The position numbers and the translations under genes were made by a program. Of a DNA stretch of 64,000 nucleotides, positions 35,236-45,476 are shown one piece after another; the stretch's first letter is position 1, and every line of letters starts with the position of its first letter. Under the pieces are notes generated by a model. The model made no database searches, was not told where the DNA came from, and was given only the letters and a program-made list of their open reading frames with translations. This DNA comes from Tibeticola sediminis. Lineage in GTDB: Bacteria; Pseudomonadota; Gammaproteobacteria; Burkholderiales; Burkholderiaceae_C. The DNA is taken from NCBI RefSeq assembly GCF_003843835.1, contig NZ_RKQL01000003.1, positions 102,351 to 166,350 on the forward strand, in the 5' to 3' direction.

Positions 35236-36843
35236 TCAATGCCGGAAATGCCGCACGCCAGTGAACACCATGGCCACGCCGCGCTCGTCGGCTGCGGCGA
35301 TGACTTCGGCATCGCGGATCGAGCCGCCGGGCTGGATGATGCAGCTCGCGCCGGCATCGACCACCACGTCGAGCCCGTCGCGGAAGGGGAAGAAGGCGTC
35401 GCTGGCCACGGCCGTGCCCTGCAGCGACAGACCGGCGGCTTGCGCCTTGATGCTGGCGATGCGCGCCGAATCGAGCCGGCTCATCTGGCCCGCGCCCACG
35501 CCCATCGTCATGCCGCCTTTGCAAAACACGATGGCATTGCTCTTGACGAACTTGGCGACCTTCCATGCAAACAACAGGTCGTCGAGTTCCTGCTCGGTCG
35601 GGACGCGCCGCGTGACGACCTTGAGATCGCTGCGCTGGAGCTCATGGTTGTCCGCGCTCTGGATCAGCAGGCCCGAGCCCACGCGCTTCACATCGTGGGC
35701 GTTGAGGCCGCGCGCCCAGGGCGTGGCACCTGCCGGGTCGATGCCGTCGAGCGGGATCTCGAGCACACGCACATTGGCCTTGGCTTTGAACACCTCGAGC
35801 GCCTCGGGGCTGTAGGCCGGCGCCATGAGCACTTCGACGAACTGCTGGCTCACGGCCTGCGCCGCTGCGGCATCGACCGGGCGGTTGAACGCGATGATGC
35901 CGCCGAAGGCGCTCGTCGGGTCGGTCTGAAAGGCCTTGCGGTAGGCATCGAGCGCATCCACCCCCACGGCCACGCCACAGGGGTTGGCGTGTTTGACGAT
36001 CACGCAGGCCGCCGGCGCGTTCGCGGTGGTGCCGAAGCTCTTGACGCATTCCCAGGCCGCGTCGGCGTCGGCGATGTTGTTGTAGGACAGCTCCTTGCCC
36101 TGCAACTGACGCGCGGTCACGAGCGAGCCTGGCGCGGGATGCAGATCGCGGTAGAAGGCCGCGCTTTGGTGCGGGTTCTCGCCATAGCGCAAGTCCTGCA
36201 GCTTCACGAAACGGCCGTTGCTTTGCCCCGGAAACTCATGGCGGCGCGGCACCTCTGCCGCTTCGTCGAACTCGATCGAGGACAGATAGTCGCTGATGGC
36301 CGCGTCGTAGTTGCTGATGCGGTTGAAGGCGGCGACCGCCAGCTCGAAGCGCGTCGCCAGACGTATGCCCCCCGCTTTCAGCTCTTCGAGCACCCGGGGG
36401 TATTGCGAGGCGTCGGTCAGCACGGCCACATCGCGCCAGTTCTTGGCGGCGCTGCGCACCATGGCCGGGCCGCCGATGTCGATGTTCTCGATCGCGTCGG
36501 CCAGGGTGCAGTCGGGCCGGGCGACCGTGGCCTCGAAGGGATAGAGGTTGACGACGAGCAGGTCGATGGTTTCGATGCCGTGCGCGGCGAGCGCGGCCAT
36601 GTGCTCGGGCAGATCACGACGCGCGAGGAGCCCGCCGTGCACCTTGGGATGCAGCGTCTTGACGCGACCATCGAGCATTTCGGGAAAGCCGGTGAGCTCG
36701 GCGACCTCGGTCACCGGCAGGCCCGCATCGGCCAGCAGCCGGGCGGTGCCGCCGGTCGAGATCAGCCGCACACCCAAGGGGTGCAGGGCCTGCGCAAATT
36801 CGAGGATGCCGGTCTTGTCGGAAACGGAAATCAGGGCGTTCAT
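35236..36843 (-). CDS. purH: bifunctional AICAR transformylase/IMP cyclohydrolase
   Basis: Catalyses the last two steps of IMP synthesis. 535 residues from ATG 36843 ([20 protein letters not shown]). The N-terminal cyclohydrolase domain has STGGTARLL and [20 protein letters not shown]; the transformylase half has [21 protein letters not shown] and the C-terminal [28 protein letters not shown] three codons earlier is in frame but has no site. It lies downstream of fis on the same strand (54-base gap), as in other Burkholderiales. Confidence 0.97.
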   Translation of the reverse strand: MNALISVSDKTGILEFAQALHPLGVRLISTGGTARLLADAGLPVTEVAELTGFPEMLDGRVKTLHPKVHGGLLARRDLPEHMAALAAHGIETIDLLVVNLYPFEATVARPDCTLADAIENIDIGGPAMVRSAAKNWRDVAVLTDASQYPRVLEELKAGGIRLATRFELAVAAFNRISNYDAAISDYLSSIEFDEAAEVPRRHEFPGQSNGRFVKLQDLRYGENPHQSAAFYRDLHPAPGSLVTARQLQGKELSYNNIADADAAWECVKSFGTTANAPAACVIVKHANPCGVAVGVDALDAYRKAFQTDPTSAFGGIIAFNRPVDAAAAQAVSQQFVEVLMAPAYSPEALEVFKAKANVRVLEIPLDGIDPAGATPWARGLNAHDVKRVGSGLLIQSADNHELQRSDLKVVTRRVPTEQELDDLLFAWKVAKFVKSNAIVFCKGGMTMGVGAGQMSRLDSARIASIKAQAAGLSLQGTAVASDAFFPFRDGLDVVVDAGASCIIQPGGSIRDAEVIAAADERGVAMVFTGVRHFRH

Positions 36844-36897
36844 GGAAGGCAAAGGGTTGGAGTCAGGAAAAGGAACGGGGTGCGCGCACTCAGCCTC

Positions 36898-37134
36898 TCA
36901 TTCGATCAGGCCGTGCTCGAGCAGCTTTTTGCGCAGCGTGTTGCGGTTCAGGCCCAACCACTGCGCCGCGCGCGACTGGTTGTGGCCCGCGCGCTGCATC
37001 ACTTCGTCGAGCAGCGGCCGCTCGACGGCTTTGACGACCATGTCGTAGAGCGCGCCGGGCTCGGTGTCGCCAAGATCGGCGAAATAGGTCGCCAGATTGG
37101 TGCGGATACAGGTTTCGATACTGGGGTGGCTCAT
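36898..37134 (-). CDS. fis: Fis-family DNA-binding protein
   Basis: 78 residues from ATG 37134. The C-terminal helix-turn-helix QSRAAQWLGLNRNTLRKKLLEHGL is diagnostic of Fis; the N-terminal part carries LYDMVVKAVERPLLDEVM. Fis bends DNA and tunes growth-phase expression and recombination. It follows dusB by 71 bases, the conserved dusB-fis arrangement, and precedes purH. Confidence 0.95.
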   Translation of the reverse strand: MSHPSIETCIRTNLATYFADLGDTEPGALYDMVVKAVERPLLDEVMQRAGHNQSRAAQWLGLNRNTLRKKLLEHGLIE

Positions 37135-37205
37135 AGGGGTCTCTTCTTCATGCAGCCAGCGGCGCGAAGCGTTCCAGCTGTCTGCACCGTAGCTCGGCAC
37201 TGTGC

Positions 37206-38246
37206 TCATGCGGTTTCGGAACAGATTTCGACGCGGCTTGGGTTCGTGGCGGGCCACAGGCGTTCGGATTGCGCAGCCAATTCGTCCAGATACTGCGCGA
37301 CGGCGGCGTACTGGGCATCGGCCGTCTCGAGGCTGAGCATGTGCGCCCGGAACGCCTCCGCACCGGGCCAATCGCGCACGTACCAACCGATGTGCTTGCG
37401 TGCCGACCGTACACCCGCAGACTCGCCATAAAACGCGTAATGCGCTTGCAGATGCTCGAGCAGCGCGCGGCGCACCTCGACCACGAGCGGCGGGGCGAGC
37501 CTCGTGCCTGTGCGCAGGAAATGATCGATCTCGCGAAAGATCCAAGGCCGGCCCTGCGCGGCACGGCCGATCATCAGCGCATCGGCGCCGGTGTGACGCA
37601 GCACGGCACGCGCCTTCTCGGGGCTGTCGATGTCGCCGTTGGCGACCACCGGGATGTCGAGCGCCGCCTTGACCGCGGCGATGGTGTCGTATTCGGCCAC
37701 ACCGCGATACCCTTGATCGCGCGTGCGTCCGTGTATGGTCAGCAACGCAATGCCCGCGCTTTCGGCGGCACGCGCCATCCGCAGCGCATTTTTCTCCGCC
37801 TCGCACCAACCGGTGCGCATCTTGAGCGTCACGGGCACGCCCCGCGGCGCGCAGGCCGCAACGACCGCCTCGATGATCGCCAGCGCCAGCGCTTCGTTCT
37901 GCATCAGCGCCGAGCCCGCCCACTTGTTGCAGACCTTCTTGGCTGGGCAGCCCATGTTGATGTCGATGATCTGCGCGCCGCGGTCGATGTTCCAAAGCGC
38001 GGCTTCCGCCATCAGCGCGGGCTCGGTGCCGGCGATTTGCACCGCGATCGGCCCGCTCTCTCCGCGGTGGTCGGCGCGCCGTTGCGTCTTGACGCTTTGC
38101 CATAAATCGGGGCGCGACGTGATCATCTCGCTCACCGCATAGCCCGCGCCGAACGCGCGACAAAGCTGCCGGAACGGCCGATCCGTCACCCCCGCCATGG
38201 GCGCGACGAACAGGGCGTTGGCCAAGGTGTAAGGGCCGATGCGCAT
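37206..38246 (-). CDS. dusB: tRNA-dihydrouridine synthase B
   Basis: 346-residue FMN enzyme reducing uridines in the tRNA D-loop. Motifs: LFVAPMAGVTDRPFRQLCR, DINMGCPAKKVCNKWAGSALM, TLKMRTGW and VVANGDIDSPEKA, with IGRAAQGRPWIF near the phosphate-binding site. ATG 38246 begins MRIGPYTLANALFVAPMAGV. It heads the dusB-fis unit and is divergent from the YqaA-like gene. Confidence 0.96.
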   Translation of the reverse strand: MRIGPYTLANALFVAPMAGVTDRPFRQLCRAFGAGYAVSEMITSRPDLWQSVKTQRRADHRGESGPIAVQIAGTEPALMAEAALWNIDRGAQIIDINMGCPAKKVCNKWAGSALMQNEALALAIIEAVVAACAPRGVPVTLKMRTGWCEAEKNALRMARAAESAGIALLTIHGRTRDQGYRGVAEYDTIAAVKAALDIPVVANGDIDSPEKARAVLRHTGADALMIGRAAQGRPWIFREIDHFLRTGTRLAPPLVVEVRRALLEHLQAHYAFYGESAGVRSARKHIGWYVRDWPGAEAFRAHMLSLETADAQYAAVAQYLDELAAQSERLWPATNPSRVEICSETA

Positions 38247-38405
38247 GGACGGGTGGACGAAGGAAGCGGAGCGGGCCGCGGGCGGCGGCGGTGGGCGAGG
38301 GCGTAGGGGTGCGATTGTACTGCCTCATTTTTCAGCAAACCGCCCAAGCAGCCGGGTGACCTTGGCTCGTGCCGCGCCTCCGGAAGGGGTTATCCTAGGC
38401 TCACC

Positions 38406-38891
38406 ATGCCCGACTGGCTCCACCATCTGCTGCAGCTATTGGCGCTGCCCGAGTACGGCCTGAGCACCGTGGCCGTCGTGTCCTTCGTCTCGGCCACGCT
38501 GCTGCCGCTGGGCTCGGAGCCCGCAGTGTTTGGCCTCGTGAAGCTCAACCCCGATCTGTTCTGGCCCGCGATTTTGGTGGCCACGGCGGGCAATACGGCG
38601 GGCGGGGCGCTCGACTGGTGGATGGGCTGGGGCACGAACCGCGCGGTCGAGCGCGTGCGCCATTCGCGGGTGCACCTCAAAGCGCTCGAATGGCTCGAGC
38701 GGCTCGGGCCCAAAGCCTGTCTGCTCTCGTGGCTGCCGGGTATCGGCGACCCTCTGTGCGCCGTGGCCGGGTGGCTGCGCATGCCCTTCTGGCCCTGCCT
38801 GGGCTATATGGCTGTCGGCAAGTTCCTGCGTTACCTGGTCATGACAGCCGGCCTGCTCCACGCCTTTCCCGGCGCGGCTCATGGGCTTTGA
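38406..38891 (+). CDS. YqaA/DedA-like membrane protein
   Basis: 161-residue integral membrane protein with about four hydrophobic segments. TLLPLGSEPAVFGLVKLNP, ATAGNTAGGALDWWMGW and SWLPGIGDPLCAVAGWLRMPFW match the YqaA branch of the DedA (SNARE-associated) superfamily. DedA proteins help lipid-carrier flipping and membrane homeostasis; the role of YqaA is not known. The gene is single, divergent from dusB, and followed by a repeat A copy. Confidence 0.85.
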   Translation: MPDWLHHLLQLLALPEYGLSTVAVVSFVSATLLPLGSEPAVFGLVKLNPDLFWPAILVATAGNTAGGALDWWMGWGTNRAVERVRHSRVHLKALEWLERLGPKACLLSWLPGIGDPLCAVAGWLRMPFWPCLGYMAVGKFLRYLVMTAGLLHAFPGAAHGL

Positions 38892-38900
38892 CGGTCCTTT

Positions 38901-38946
38901 TTTGAGAGCAAAGAAAGACCATTTTACCCCGGGTCCAGCCCGAAAA
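38901..38946 (+). repeat. dispersed intergenic repeat A, copy 3
   Basis: TTTGAGAGCAAAGAAAGACC-ATTTTACCCCGG-GTCCAGCCCGAAAAG, a diverged copy starting 9 bases after the YqaA-like stop. Confidence 0.55.
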
Positions 38947-39003
38947 GACGGTCAGACAACGCTGCGCTCGGATCGGCCCACCCAGCCCGAGCACGCTCAG
39001 CGC

Positions 39004-39312
39004 TCAGTCGGGCTCGCCGCCTGCGGTGAGCGCTGCCGCGTCGATCCAGCGCGCCAAATCCACGTCCCGCAGGGTCAGGCCGCCGGCGTCGTGCGTCGTC
39101 AGGGTGATGGACACCCGGTGGTAGACATTGCGCCACTCGGGGTGGTGATTGCGGCGTTCGGCCTCCAGGGCGACACGGGTCATGAACCCGAAGGCGGCGT
39201 TGAAATCGGCAAAGCGCAGCGCACGATGGATGGCATGGCGTTGCGCATCGAACGCCCAGGCAGGCAACTGGGCCAGGGCGGCGCTCAGGCTGGCGCCTTC
39301 CAGTTTCGTCAA
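39004..39312 (-). CDS. phhB: pterin-4a-carbinolamine dehydratase
   Basis: 102-residue enzyme that recycles the pterin cofactor of aromatic amino acid hydroxylases. The family motif [29 protein letters not shown] has the catalytic histidine cluster. A TTG start at 39312 is chosen because GGAG lies 6 bases upstream and the product then has the normal length; it overlaps the stop of the DUF393 gene as TTGA. No pterin-dependent hydroxylase is in the window. Confidence 0.9.
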   Translation of the reverse strand: MTKLEGASLSAALAQLPAWAFDAQRHAIHRALRFADFNAAFGFMTRVALEAERRNHHPEWRNVYHRVSITLTTHDAGGLTLRDVDLARWIDAAALTAGGEPD

Positions 39313-39737
39313 GGATCGCTCCTCCGTGGGCAGGTGGTCAGGCGGGACGCTGCTCGCGCCCACCGCTGCAGGCGCGGGCGAATTTTCAGGAACAGCCGGT
39401 AGAACATCTCGAGCACGGGCGTCACGCCAGGTAGAACACCGAGGCGTCCCAGCCAGCGCCAACCCGGCAGGACCAGCCACAGAGCGACAAAGGCTTGCGC
39501 GCCGCTCAGGACGCGGCCGTCCGGGTGACGGACATGAAAGCGTGCGAGGTAGCGCGCGCGCTCTGCAGCCGAGAGGTCGACAGCCGAATCACTGACGTCC
39601 AGCCAGCTCACGGGTTTCAAGGGGCGCAACCGTTGGTACAGCCCGACTTCGCGTCGGCACAGGGGACAGGCGCCGTCGAACAGAACGGTCACTCCCTCGC
39701 AAGAGGGAGGCACTGCTGTATCGGCGTTTCTTTCCAT
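39309..39737 (-). CDS. DUF393 (DCC family) thiol-disulfide oxidoreductase-like protein
   Basis: 142 residues if started at ATG 39737; an in-frame TTG at 39794 would add 19 residues and neither has a clear ribosome-binding site. The family motif [19 protein letters not shown] holds the D-x-x-C-x-x-C that names the DCC family, and [20 protein letters not shown] follows. Members are predicted thioredoxin-fold redox proteins of unknown substrate. It is translationally coupled to phhB. Confidence 0.85.
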   Translation of the reverse strand: MERNADTAVPPSCEGVTVLFDGACPLCRREVGLYQRLRPLKPVSWLDVSDSAVDLSAAERARYLARFHVRHPDGRVLSGAQAFVALWLVLPGWRWLGRLGVLPGVTPVLEMFYRLFLKIRPRLQRWARAASRLTTCPRRSDP

Positions 39738-39913
39738 GTCGTGATGGGCTGAGTCGGTGGTCGCAGTCGAAGCATCTGCGGTGGAGTGTCTCAAAGAATG
39801 ATGCCCACCGTTTTCATGGGCTCAATCTCCAATCCCGTTCGACCAGACGTTAGGGCAACGCTGCCGATCCCAGGAATCGCTTTCGCCCCGTGGAAGGGCA
39901 TCCGCAACGCCCG

Positions 39914-41008
39914 TCAGACGTTGAAGAGGAAGTTCATCACGTCGCCGTCTTGGACGACATAGTCCTTGCCTTCGGCGCGCATCTTGCCGGCGTCCTTAGC
40001 GCCCTGCTCGCCGCCGTAGGCGATGAAGTCTTCGTAAGCGATGGTTTGGGCGCGGATGAAGCCGCGCTCGAAGTCGCCGTGGATGACGCCCGCCGCCTGC
40101 GGGGCGGTGTCGCCGATGTGGATGGTCCAGGCGCGCACTTCCTTCACGCCCACCGTGAAATAGGTCTGCAGGCCCAGCAGCTTGAACGCCGCGCGGATGA
40201 GGCGGTTGAGGCCCGGCTCGTCCTGACCCATTTCGGCGAGGAACAGCGCGCGGTCTTCGTCGCTCATATCGGCCATGTCGGCTTCCATCTTGGCGCAAAT
40301 CGCCACCACCGGCGCGTTCTGCGTGGCCGCATAGTCCTTGAGGCGGTCGAGCAGCGGGTTGTTCTCGAAGCCGTCTTCGCTGACGTTACCCACGAACATG
40401 GCGGGCTTGGCGGTGATCAGGCACAGCGGCTTGATGAGTGCGCGTTCTTCATCGCTGAGTTCGAGTGTGCGCACCGGGCGGCCTTCGTCGAGCGCGCCCT
40501 GCACCTTGGTGAGCACCTGCACCAGCTTGGCGGCTTCCTTGTCGTTGCCGCTCTTGGCCGCCTTGGTGTAGCGCTGCAGGCTTTTTTCCACCGTGCCGAG
40601 GTCGGCCAGGCACAGCTCGGTTTGGATCACCTCGATGTCGGCGATCGGGTCGACGCGGCCCGCGACATGGATGACGTTGGGGTCCTCGAAGCAACGCACG
40701 ACGTTGATGATGGCGTCGGTCTCGCGGATGTGCGCCAGGAACTTGTTGCCCAAGCCCTCGCCCGTGCTGGCACCGGCCACCAGGCCAGCGATGTCGACGA
40801 ACTCGACGATGGCCGGCACGATGCGCTCGGGGTGCGCAATCTCCGCCAGCTTCGCCAGCCGCGGATCGGGCACCTCGACCACGCCGACATTGGGCTCGAT
40901 GGTGCAAAACGGGTAGTTTTCAGCGGCGATGCCGGCCTTGGTCAGCGCGTTGAAAAGGGTGGACTTGCCCACATTGGGCAGGCCCACGATGCCGCATTTG
41001 AGGCTCAT
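39914..41008 (-). CDS. ychF: ribosome-binding ATPase YchF
   Basis: 364-residue Obg-related P-loop protein. Walker A GLPNVGKS is at residues 9-16 and the start [19 protein letters not shown] is diagnostic. A C-terminal TGS-type domain includes [26 protein letters not shown] and [12 protein letters not shown]. YchF prefers ATP, binds ribosomes and dampens the oxidative stress response. It is a single minus-strand gene; the 176-base gap to 39737 shows nothing notable. Confidence 0.97.
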   Translation of the reverse strand: MSLKCGIVGLPNVGKSTLFNALTKAGIAAENYPFCTIEPNVGVVEVPDPRLAKLAEIAHPERIVPAIVEFVDIAGLVAGASTGEGLGNKFLAHIRETDAIINVVRCFEDPNVIHVAGRVDPIADIEVIQTELCLADLGTVEKSLQRYTKAAKSGNDKEAAKLVQVLTKVQGALDEGRPVRTLELSDEERALIKPLCLITAKPAMFVGNVSEDGFENNPLLDRLKDYAATQNAPVVAICAKMEADMADMSDEDRALFLAEMGQDEPGLNRLIRAAFKLLGLQTYFTVGVKEVRAWTIHIGDTAPQAAGVIHGDFERGFIRAQTIAYEDFIAYGGEQGAKDAGKMRAEGKDYVVQDGDVMNFLFNV

Positions 41009-41175
41009 GGAAAACTTTCGAACGAAATCACAAAGTTCAAAATTTTACCGGCGCGCCCGAATCGGACGCCCAAGGACCACCTTCGCGGGCGACGCTCGGG
41101 AAAGACGGGGTCCGGACATGGGACTTGCGACCGGGCGAGGGCGGCTCATGGCCGCTCGCTTCTACAATCGCGCTC

Positions 41176-42297
41176 ATGGTTGCAACCCATGACATCTGCA
41201 TCCGCGGCGCTGGCATCGTCGGGCGAACCCTGGCCTTGTTGCTCGCGCGCGAGCGGCTGCGCGTGGCGCTCGTCGCGCCGGCGCAGGCGGCGACCGGATC
41301 CGACGTGCGCGCCTACGCCCTCAATGCCGCTTCGCGCGCGCTGCTCGAATCGCTGCGGTGCTGGCCCGCGCCCACCGCGGCGACACCGGTCACGCACATG
41401 CGGGTGTGTGGCGACGCCCGAGGATCGGTCGATTTCGATGCGCTCGAACTCGGCACCGAGGCGCTCGCCTGGATTGCCGACGTGGCCACACTCGAAGCCT
41501 TGCTGGCCGATGCGGTTCGGTTCCAGCCCCGCATCGAGGTGGTCCGCGAGCCGGTGCCAGCGACGCTGACGGTGATCTGCGAAGGCCGTGCCAGCCAGAG
41601 CCGCGCCGAGTTGGGCGTGGAGTTCGACGTCACCCCGTATGGTCAGCACGCGGTGGCCACCCGCGTTCGCGGACGTCCGCACGGCCAAACCGCCTGGCAG
41701 TGGTTCGATGGCGACGAGATCCTGGCCTTCCTGCCGCTGGACGGCCCGCAGGGCGACACGGTTGCGGTCGTCTGGTCGATGAGCGAAGCCCGCGCCGCCG
41801 CCCTCGAAACCGAGCCCGACGACGCGTTTTGCCAGGCCCTCGAAGCGGCCAGCCACGGGCGACTCGGTCCCTTGACCCTGGTGGCGCCGCGACGGCACTG
41901 GCCTTTGCAACTTGCCCGCGCGCGGCGCTGGGTCGGTCCCGGCTGGGCCCTGGCCGGCGATGCCGCGCACACCGTGCACCCGCTGACCGGGCAGGGCCTG
42001 AATCTGGGCTTGGCCGATGCGGCCGAGTTGGCGCGGGTCATTCATGAGCGCGAATACTGGCGCAGTCTCGATGACCCGAAACTGCTGCGGCGCTACGAGC
42101 GCGCCCGCGCGGCCGACGTGTGGGTCACCTCGGGCGTCACGGATGCCATCCAGCGGCTGTTCACCACGCCCGGCGAGTGGGCTCGCACGCTGCGCAACCG
42201 CGGGCTCGGCGGCTTTGACCGCAGCGGCTGGATCAAACAATGGGTGGCGCGGCGTGCCATCAACCTCGACGGTGCACGCACGCTGCCGCCCCATTGA
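41176..42297 (+). CDS. FAD-dependent hydroxylase of the UbiH/COQ6 family
   Basis: 373 residues from ATG 41176. The FAD-binding start ICIRGAGIVGRTLALLLARE, the middle segment RGRPHGQTAWQWFDGDEILAFLPL and the signature ALAGDAAHTVHPLTGQGLNLGLADAAEL identify a UbiH/UbiF/VisC-type monooxygenase that hydroxylates the ubiquinone ring. Which ring position it acts on cannot be told by eye. It is divergent from ychF and followed by dsbC after 100 bases. Confidence 0.9.
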   Translation: MVATHDICIRGAGIVGRTLALLLARERLRVALVAPAQAATGSDVRAYALNAASRALLESLRCWPAPTAATPVTHMRVCGDARGSVDFDALELGTEALAWIADVATLEALLADAVRFQPRIEVVREPVPATLTVICEGRASQSRAELGVEFDVTPYGQHAVATRVRGRPHGQTAWQWFDGDEILAFLPLDGPQGDTVAVVWSMSEARAAALETEPDDAFCQALEAASHGRLGPLTLVAPRRHWPLQLARARRWVGPGWALAGDAAHTVHPLTGQGLNLGLADAAELARVIHEREYWRSLDDPKLLRRYERARAADVWVTSGVTDAIQRLFTTPGEWARTLRNRGLGGFDRSGWIKQWVARRAINLDGARTLPPH

Positions 42298-42397
42298 CGG
42301 TCGCTCGCCGCTCGCCTGGGCGAAGGCGCAGCACCCAGCGCCCGGCCTTCTGCCTTGCTCATTCCGCTTCCTTCGCTCCTCTTTGAACTGGATTTCC

Positions 42398-43135
42398 ATG
42401 CACCCTTCTCTCCACACGCTCGTCCGACCGCTCATCCTCTCGGCGCTCGGCTTCTGCCTCGCGGGCGGCGCGCTCGCTCAGGAAGCGACCATCCGCAAAA
42501 ACCTCAGTGAACGGCTGGCCAATCTGCCGAAGATCGAAGAGGTCAGCAAAACCCCGATGCCCGGGCTCTGGGAAGTGCGGCTGCAAGGCAACGACATCCT
42601 CTACACCGACGCCGAAGGCAATTACTTGATCCAGGGTGCGCTGGTCGACACCCGCGCGCGCCGCAACCTAACCGAAGAGCGGCTTGAAAAACTCAGCGCG
42701 GTCGATTTCTCGACCTTGCCCCTGAAGGACGCTTTCGTCGTGACCCGGGGTGACGGCTCGCGCAAGATGGCGGTATTTACCGACCCGAACTGCCCCTACT
42801 GCAAGCGCTTCGAGGCAGACCTGCAGAAAATCAGCAACGTGACCATCTACAACTTCCTCTACCCGGTGCTCGGCAAAGATTCGACCGAGAAAGCCAAGAA
42901 CATCTGGTGCGCCAAAGACCGCGTTAAGGCTTGGGAAGACTGGATGCAGCGCAACACCCCGCCGGCTGGCGCGAGCTGTGACACCGCGGCACTGAGCCGC
43001 AACCTCGAATTCGGTCGTCAGCACCACATCACGGGAACGCCAACGGTGCTCTTCACCGACGGCTCGCGGGTACCCGGCGCGGTGGGCGCCGCCCAACTCG
43101 AAAAACGCCTGAGCGAGGCGAGCAGCAAACGCTGA
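42398..43135 (+). CDS. dsbC: periplasmic thiol:disulfide isomerase DsbC
   Basis: 245 residues from ATG 42398 with a signal peptide (cleavage near ALAQ, residue 28), an N-terminal dimerisation domain and the thioredoxin-fold redox site TDPNCPYCKRFE (Cys132, Cys135). The cis-Pro loop GTPTVLFTDG follows. DsbC shuffles wrong disulfides; the many exported cysteine proteins here need such help. It is 14 bases upstream of the DUF3429 gene. Confidence 0.94.
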   Translation: MHPSLHTLVRPLILSALGFCLAGGALAQEATIRKNLSERLANLPKIEEVSKTPMPGLWEVRLQGNDILYTDAEGNYLIQGALVDTRARRNLTEERLEKLSAVDFSTLPLKDAFVVTRGDGSRKMAVFTDPNCPYCKRFEADLQKISNVTIYNFLYPVLGKDSTEKAKNIWCAKDRVKAWEDWMQRNTPPAGASCDTAALSRNLEFGRQHHITGTPTVLFTDGSRVPGAVGAAQLEKRLSEASSKR

Positions 43136-43149
43136 ACCCAGACCGACGC

Positions 43150-43596
43150 ATGCACGCCACCGACCCCACCGAACGACTGATCCAGCGCCTGGGCTACGCG
43201 GGCCTCATTCCCTTCGTACTGCTGGCGCTGCTGCTGTGGATCGTCGACCCAGCCCTGGTGCCGTTCGTGGCGCTCGCGCTCGCGGCTTACGGCGCCGCGA
43301 TCGTCTCGTTCCTCGGAGGCATCCATTGGGGCGTGGGGCTGCGTCTGGCCAGCGAGCATGCCCGCGTGCGCCATCTGCACCTGGTCTGGGGCATCATTCC
43401 TCCGCTGCTGGCGTGGCTCGCACTGTTGCTGCCGCCTTTTGCCGGACTGCCGTTGCTGGCGTTCATCCTCGTCGGCTGCTATCTCGTCGACCGGCGAACC
43501 TGGCGTCAGGCCGGACTCGAAGCCTGGCTGCCGATGCGGCTGCACCTCACCGGGGTCGCCACCCTCGCCTGCCTGCTGGGCGCGGGCGCCACATAA
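43150..43596 (+). CDS. DUF3429 membrane protein
   Basis: 148 residues with four hydrophobic stretches. ERLIQRLGYAGLIPFVLLALLL and AAIVSFLGGIHWGVGL match the DUF3429 family of small inner-membrane proteins of unknown function. It lies between dsbC and the M61 peptidase in the same direction and is probably co-transcribed. Confidence 0.82.
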   Translation: MHATDPTERLIQRLGYAGLIPFVLLALLLWIVDPALVPFVALALAAYGAAIVSFLGGIHWGVGLRLASEHARVRHLHLVWGIIPPLLAWLALLLPPFAGLPLLAFILVGCYLVDRRTWRQAGLEAWLPMRLHLTGVATLACLLGAGAT

Positions 43597-43658
43597 GGTC
43601 TGAGAGGCTGAGCCGACGAACCCGCCGCCTTTGGGCGCGCCCCACTGCCGGATCTCGA

Positions 43659-45455
43659 ATGAAGCATTCCAACGAAGCCCTGCACTATCGGGTCGAAGCG
43701 GCCGACCGCGACGACCATTTGTTTCAGGTCACGCTGACCGTCCCTCGACCCGCCGCCGAGCAGCGCGTGATGCTGCCGGTCTGGATTCCGGGCAGTTACC
43801 TGGTGCGGGAATTTGCGCGACACCTACAGGGCTTGCAGGCCCGACAAGGCGCCCGCGCGTGCCGTGTGATCCACGAAGACAAATGCAGCTGGACGATCGA
43901 ATGCGACCCGAGCCGACCGCTGCTGCTGCACTACCAGGTCTGGGCGCGGGATGCCTCGGTGCGGGCGGCCTGGCTCGATGCCGAGCGGGGATTTTTCAAT
44001 GCCACCAGCCTTTGTCTGCGGGTCGAGGGCGCGGCGGATGCGTGCCGCCACGAGCTGCAGATCGTGGCCCCAGACGGCGCGCGTCGGTGGCGCGTCGCGA
44101 CCGCGCTGCGGCCCGTGCGGGTCGACGCCCGGGGCTTTGGCCGCTACACCGCCGCCGATTACGACGAATTGGCCGACAGCCCGGTTGAAATGGGCGACTT
44201 CTGGAGCGGCGAGTTCGACGCCTGCGGCGTGAAACACCGCTTCGTCGTGAGCGGCGCGAGCGCCAACTTCGACGGCGAGCGCCTGCTGGCCGACGCGCAA
44301 CGCATCTGCAGCACGGCGATCCGGTTCTGGCATCCGCGGGGTCGGCCGCCGCACGATCGCTATGTCTTCCTGCTGCGCGCGAGCGCCGATGGTTACGGCG
44401 GGCTCGAACACCGCCACAGCACGGCGCTGATGTGTGCCCGTCGCGACCTGCCGCGGCTGGGCGAAGCGGCACTGGCCAACGAGGGGTACGTCGGGCTCTT
44501 GGGCCTCATCAGCCACGAGTATTTCCACACCTGGAACGTCAAGCGCTTGCGGCCGCGTGCCTTCGAGCGCTATGACTACGCACGCGAGAACTACACCGAT
44601 CTGCTCTGGTTCTTCGAGGGCTTCACGAGCTATTACGACGACCTGCTGCTGCGCCGCGCCGGCCTGATCGACGACGAAACCTATCTGAAGCTGCTGGCCA
44701 AGACGATCAACCAGGTGCAGCAGACGCCCGGGCGCCGGGTGCAGTCGCTGGCGGAAGCGAGCTTCGATGCCTGGATCAAATACTACCGGCCCGACGAGAA
44801 CACGCCCAACGCGACGGTGAGCTACTACACCAAAGGCGCCTTGGTCGGGTTGTGCCTCGACCTGAGCCTGCGGGCCGAAGGCGCAGGGTCGCTCGACGCC
44901 GTTTTGCGCATGCTGTGGCGCCGCAGCCGCGGCGGCCCGATCGACGAGGCGGATGTGCGCGCCGCGCTGGCCGAGGTCGGCGCCCGCGACCACGCCGCCG
45001 AGCTCGACGCCTGGGTGCATGGGACCGACGAGTTGCCGCTGTCGGCGCTGCTCGAGAGACACGGCGTCGAAACCTTGGCCGAACCCGGTTCTTGGGCGCA
45101 GCGCTTGGGCGTGCGCGCCTCGGAGTCCGGCGGCACGGTCAAGCTCAGCGCCGTCCTGCGCGGCAGCGTGGCCGAACGCGCGGGCTTGGCGGCCGGTGAC
45201 GAGTGGCTGGGCATCGAAGGCGTGGGCGAAACTGCAGGCGGCGCGTGGCGCCTGAACAAGCTCGACGAGCTCACGCTCCACCTCCGCCCGGATGCCGCCT
45301 CGGCCGTGGCCTGGGTATCGCGTGACGGCCGCTTGCTGCGGCTGCCGATCGACATCCCGCCAAACACGCAGACCGTGCGGCTGCGGCTGGCCGATGCGGA
45401 TGCGGCGCATCGCTGGCTGGGCGCTGTGCCAGCCCGCACCACAGCCACCGGCTGA
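43659..45455 (+). CDS. M61 family glycyl aminopeptidase-like protein with PDZ domain
   Basis: 598 residues from ATG 43659. The M61 zinc site HEYFHTWN is at residues 286-293, with WFFEGFTSYYDDLLL supplying the third ligand, and a PDZ domain occupies the C-terminal part (VLRGSVAERAGLAAGDEWLGI). The N-terminal beta domain has LPVWIPGSYLVREFARHL. No signal peptide is evident, so it is probably cytosolic. Substrates are peptides; the physiological role is unknown. CTGAGAGGCTGAG follows the DUF3429 stop just upstream and recurs after this gene. Confidence 0.92.
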   Translation: MKHSNEALHYRVEAADRDDHLFQVTLTVPRPAAEQRVMLPVWIPGSYLVREFARHLQGLQARQGARACRVIHEDKCSWTIECDPSRPLLLHYQVWARDASVRAAWLDAERGFFNATSLCLRVEGAADACRHELQIVAPDGARRWRVATALRPVRVDARGFGRYTAADYDELADSPVEMGDFWSGEFDACGVKHRFVVSGASANFDGERLLADAQRICSTAIRFWHPRGRPPHDRYVFLLRASADGYGGLEHRHSTALMCARRDLPRLGEAALANEGYVGLLGLISHEYFHTWNVKRLRPRAFERYDYARENYTDLLWFFEGFTSYYDDLLLRRAGLIDDETYLKLLAKTINQVQQTPGRRVQSLAEASFDAWIKYYRPDENTPNATVSYYTKGALVGLCLDLSLRAEGAGSLDAVLRMLWRRSRGGPIDEADVRAALAEVGARDHAAELDAWVHGTDELPLSALLERHGVETLAEPGSWAQRLGVRASESGGTVKLSAVLRGSVAERAGLAAGDEWLGIEGVGETAGGAWRLNKLDELTLHLRPDAASAVAWVSRDGRLLRLPIDIPPNTQTVRLRLADADAAHRWLGAVPARTTATG

Positions 45456-45476
45456 GAGGCTGAGCCCCCGCCCGCG

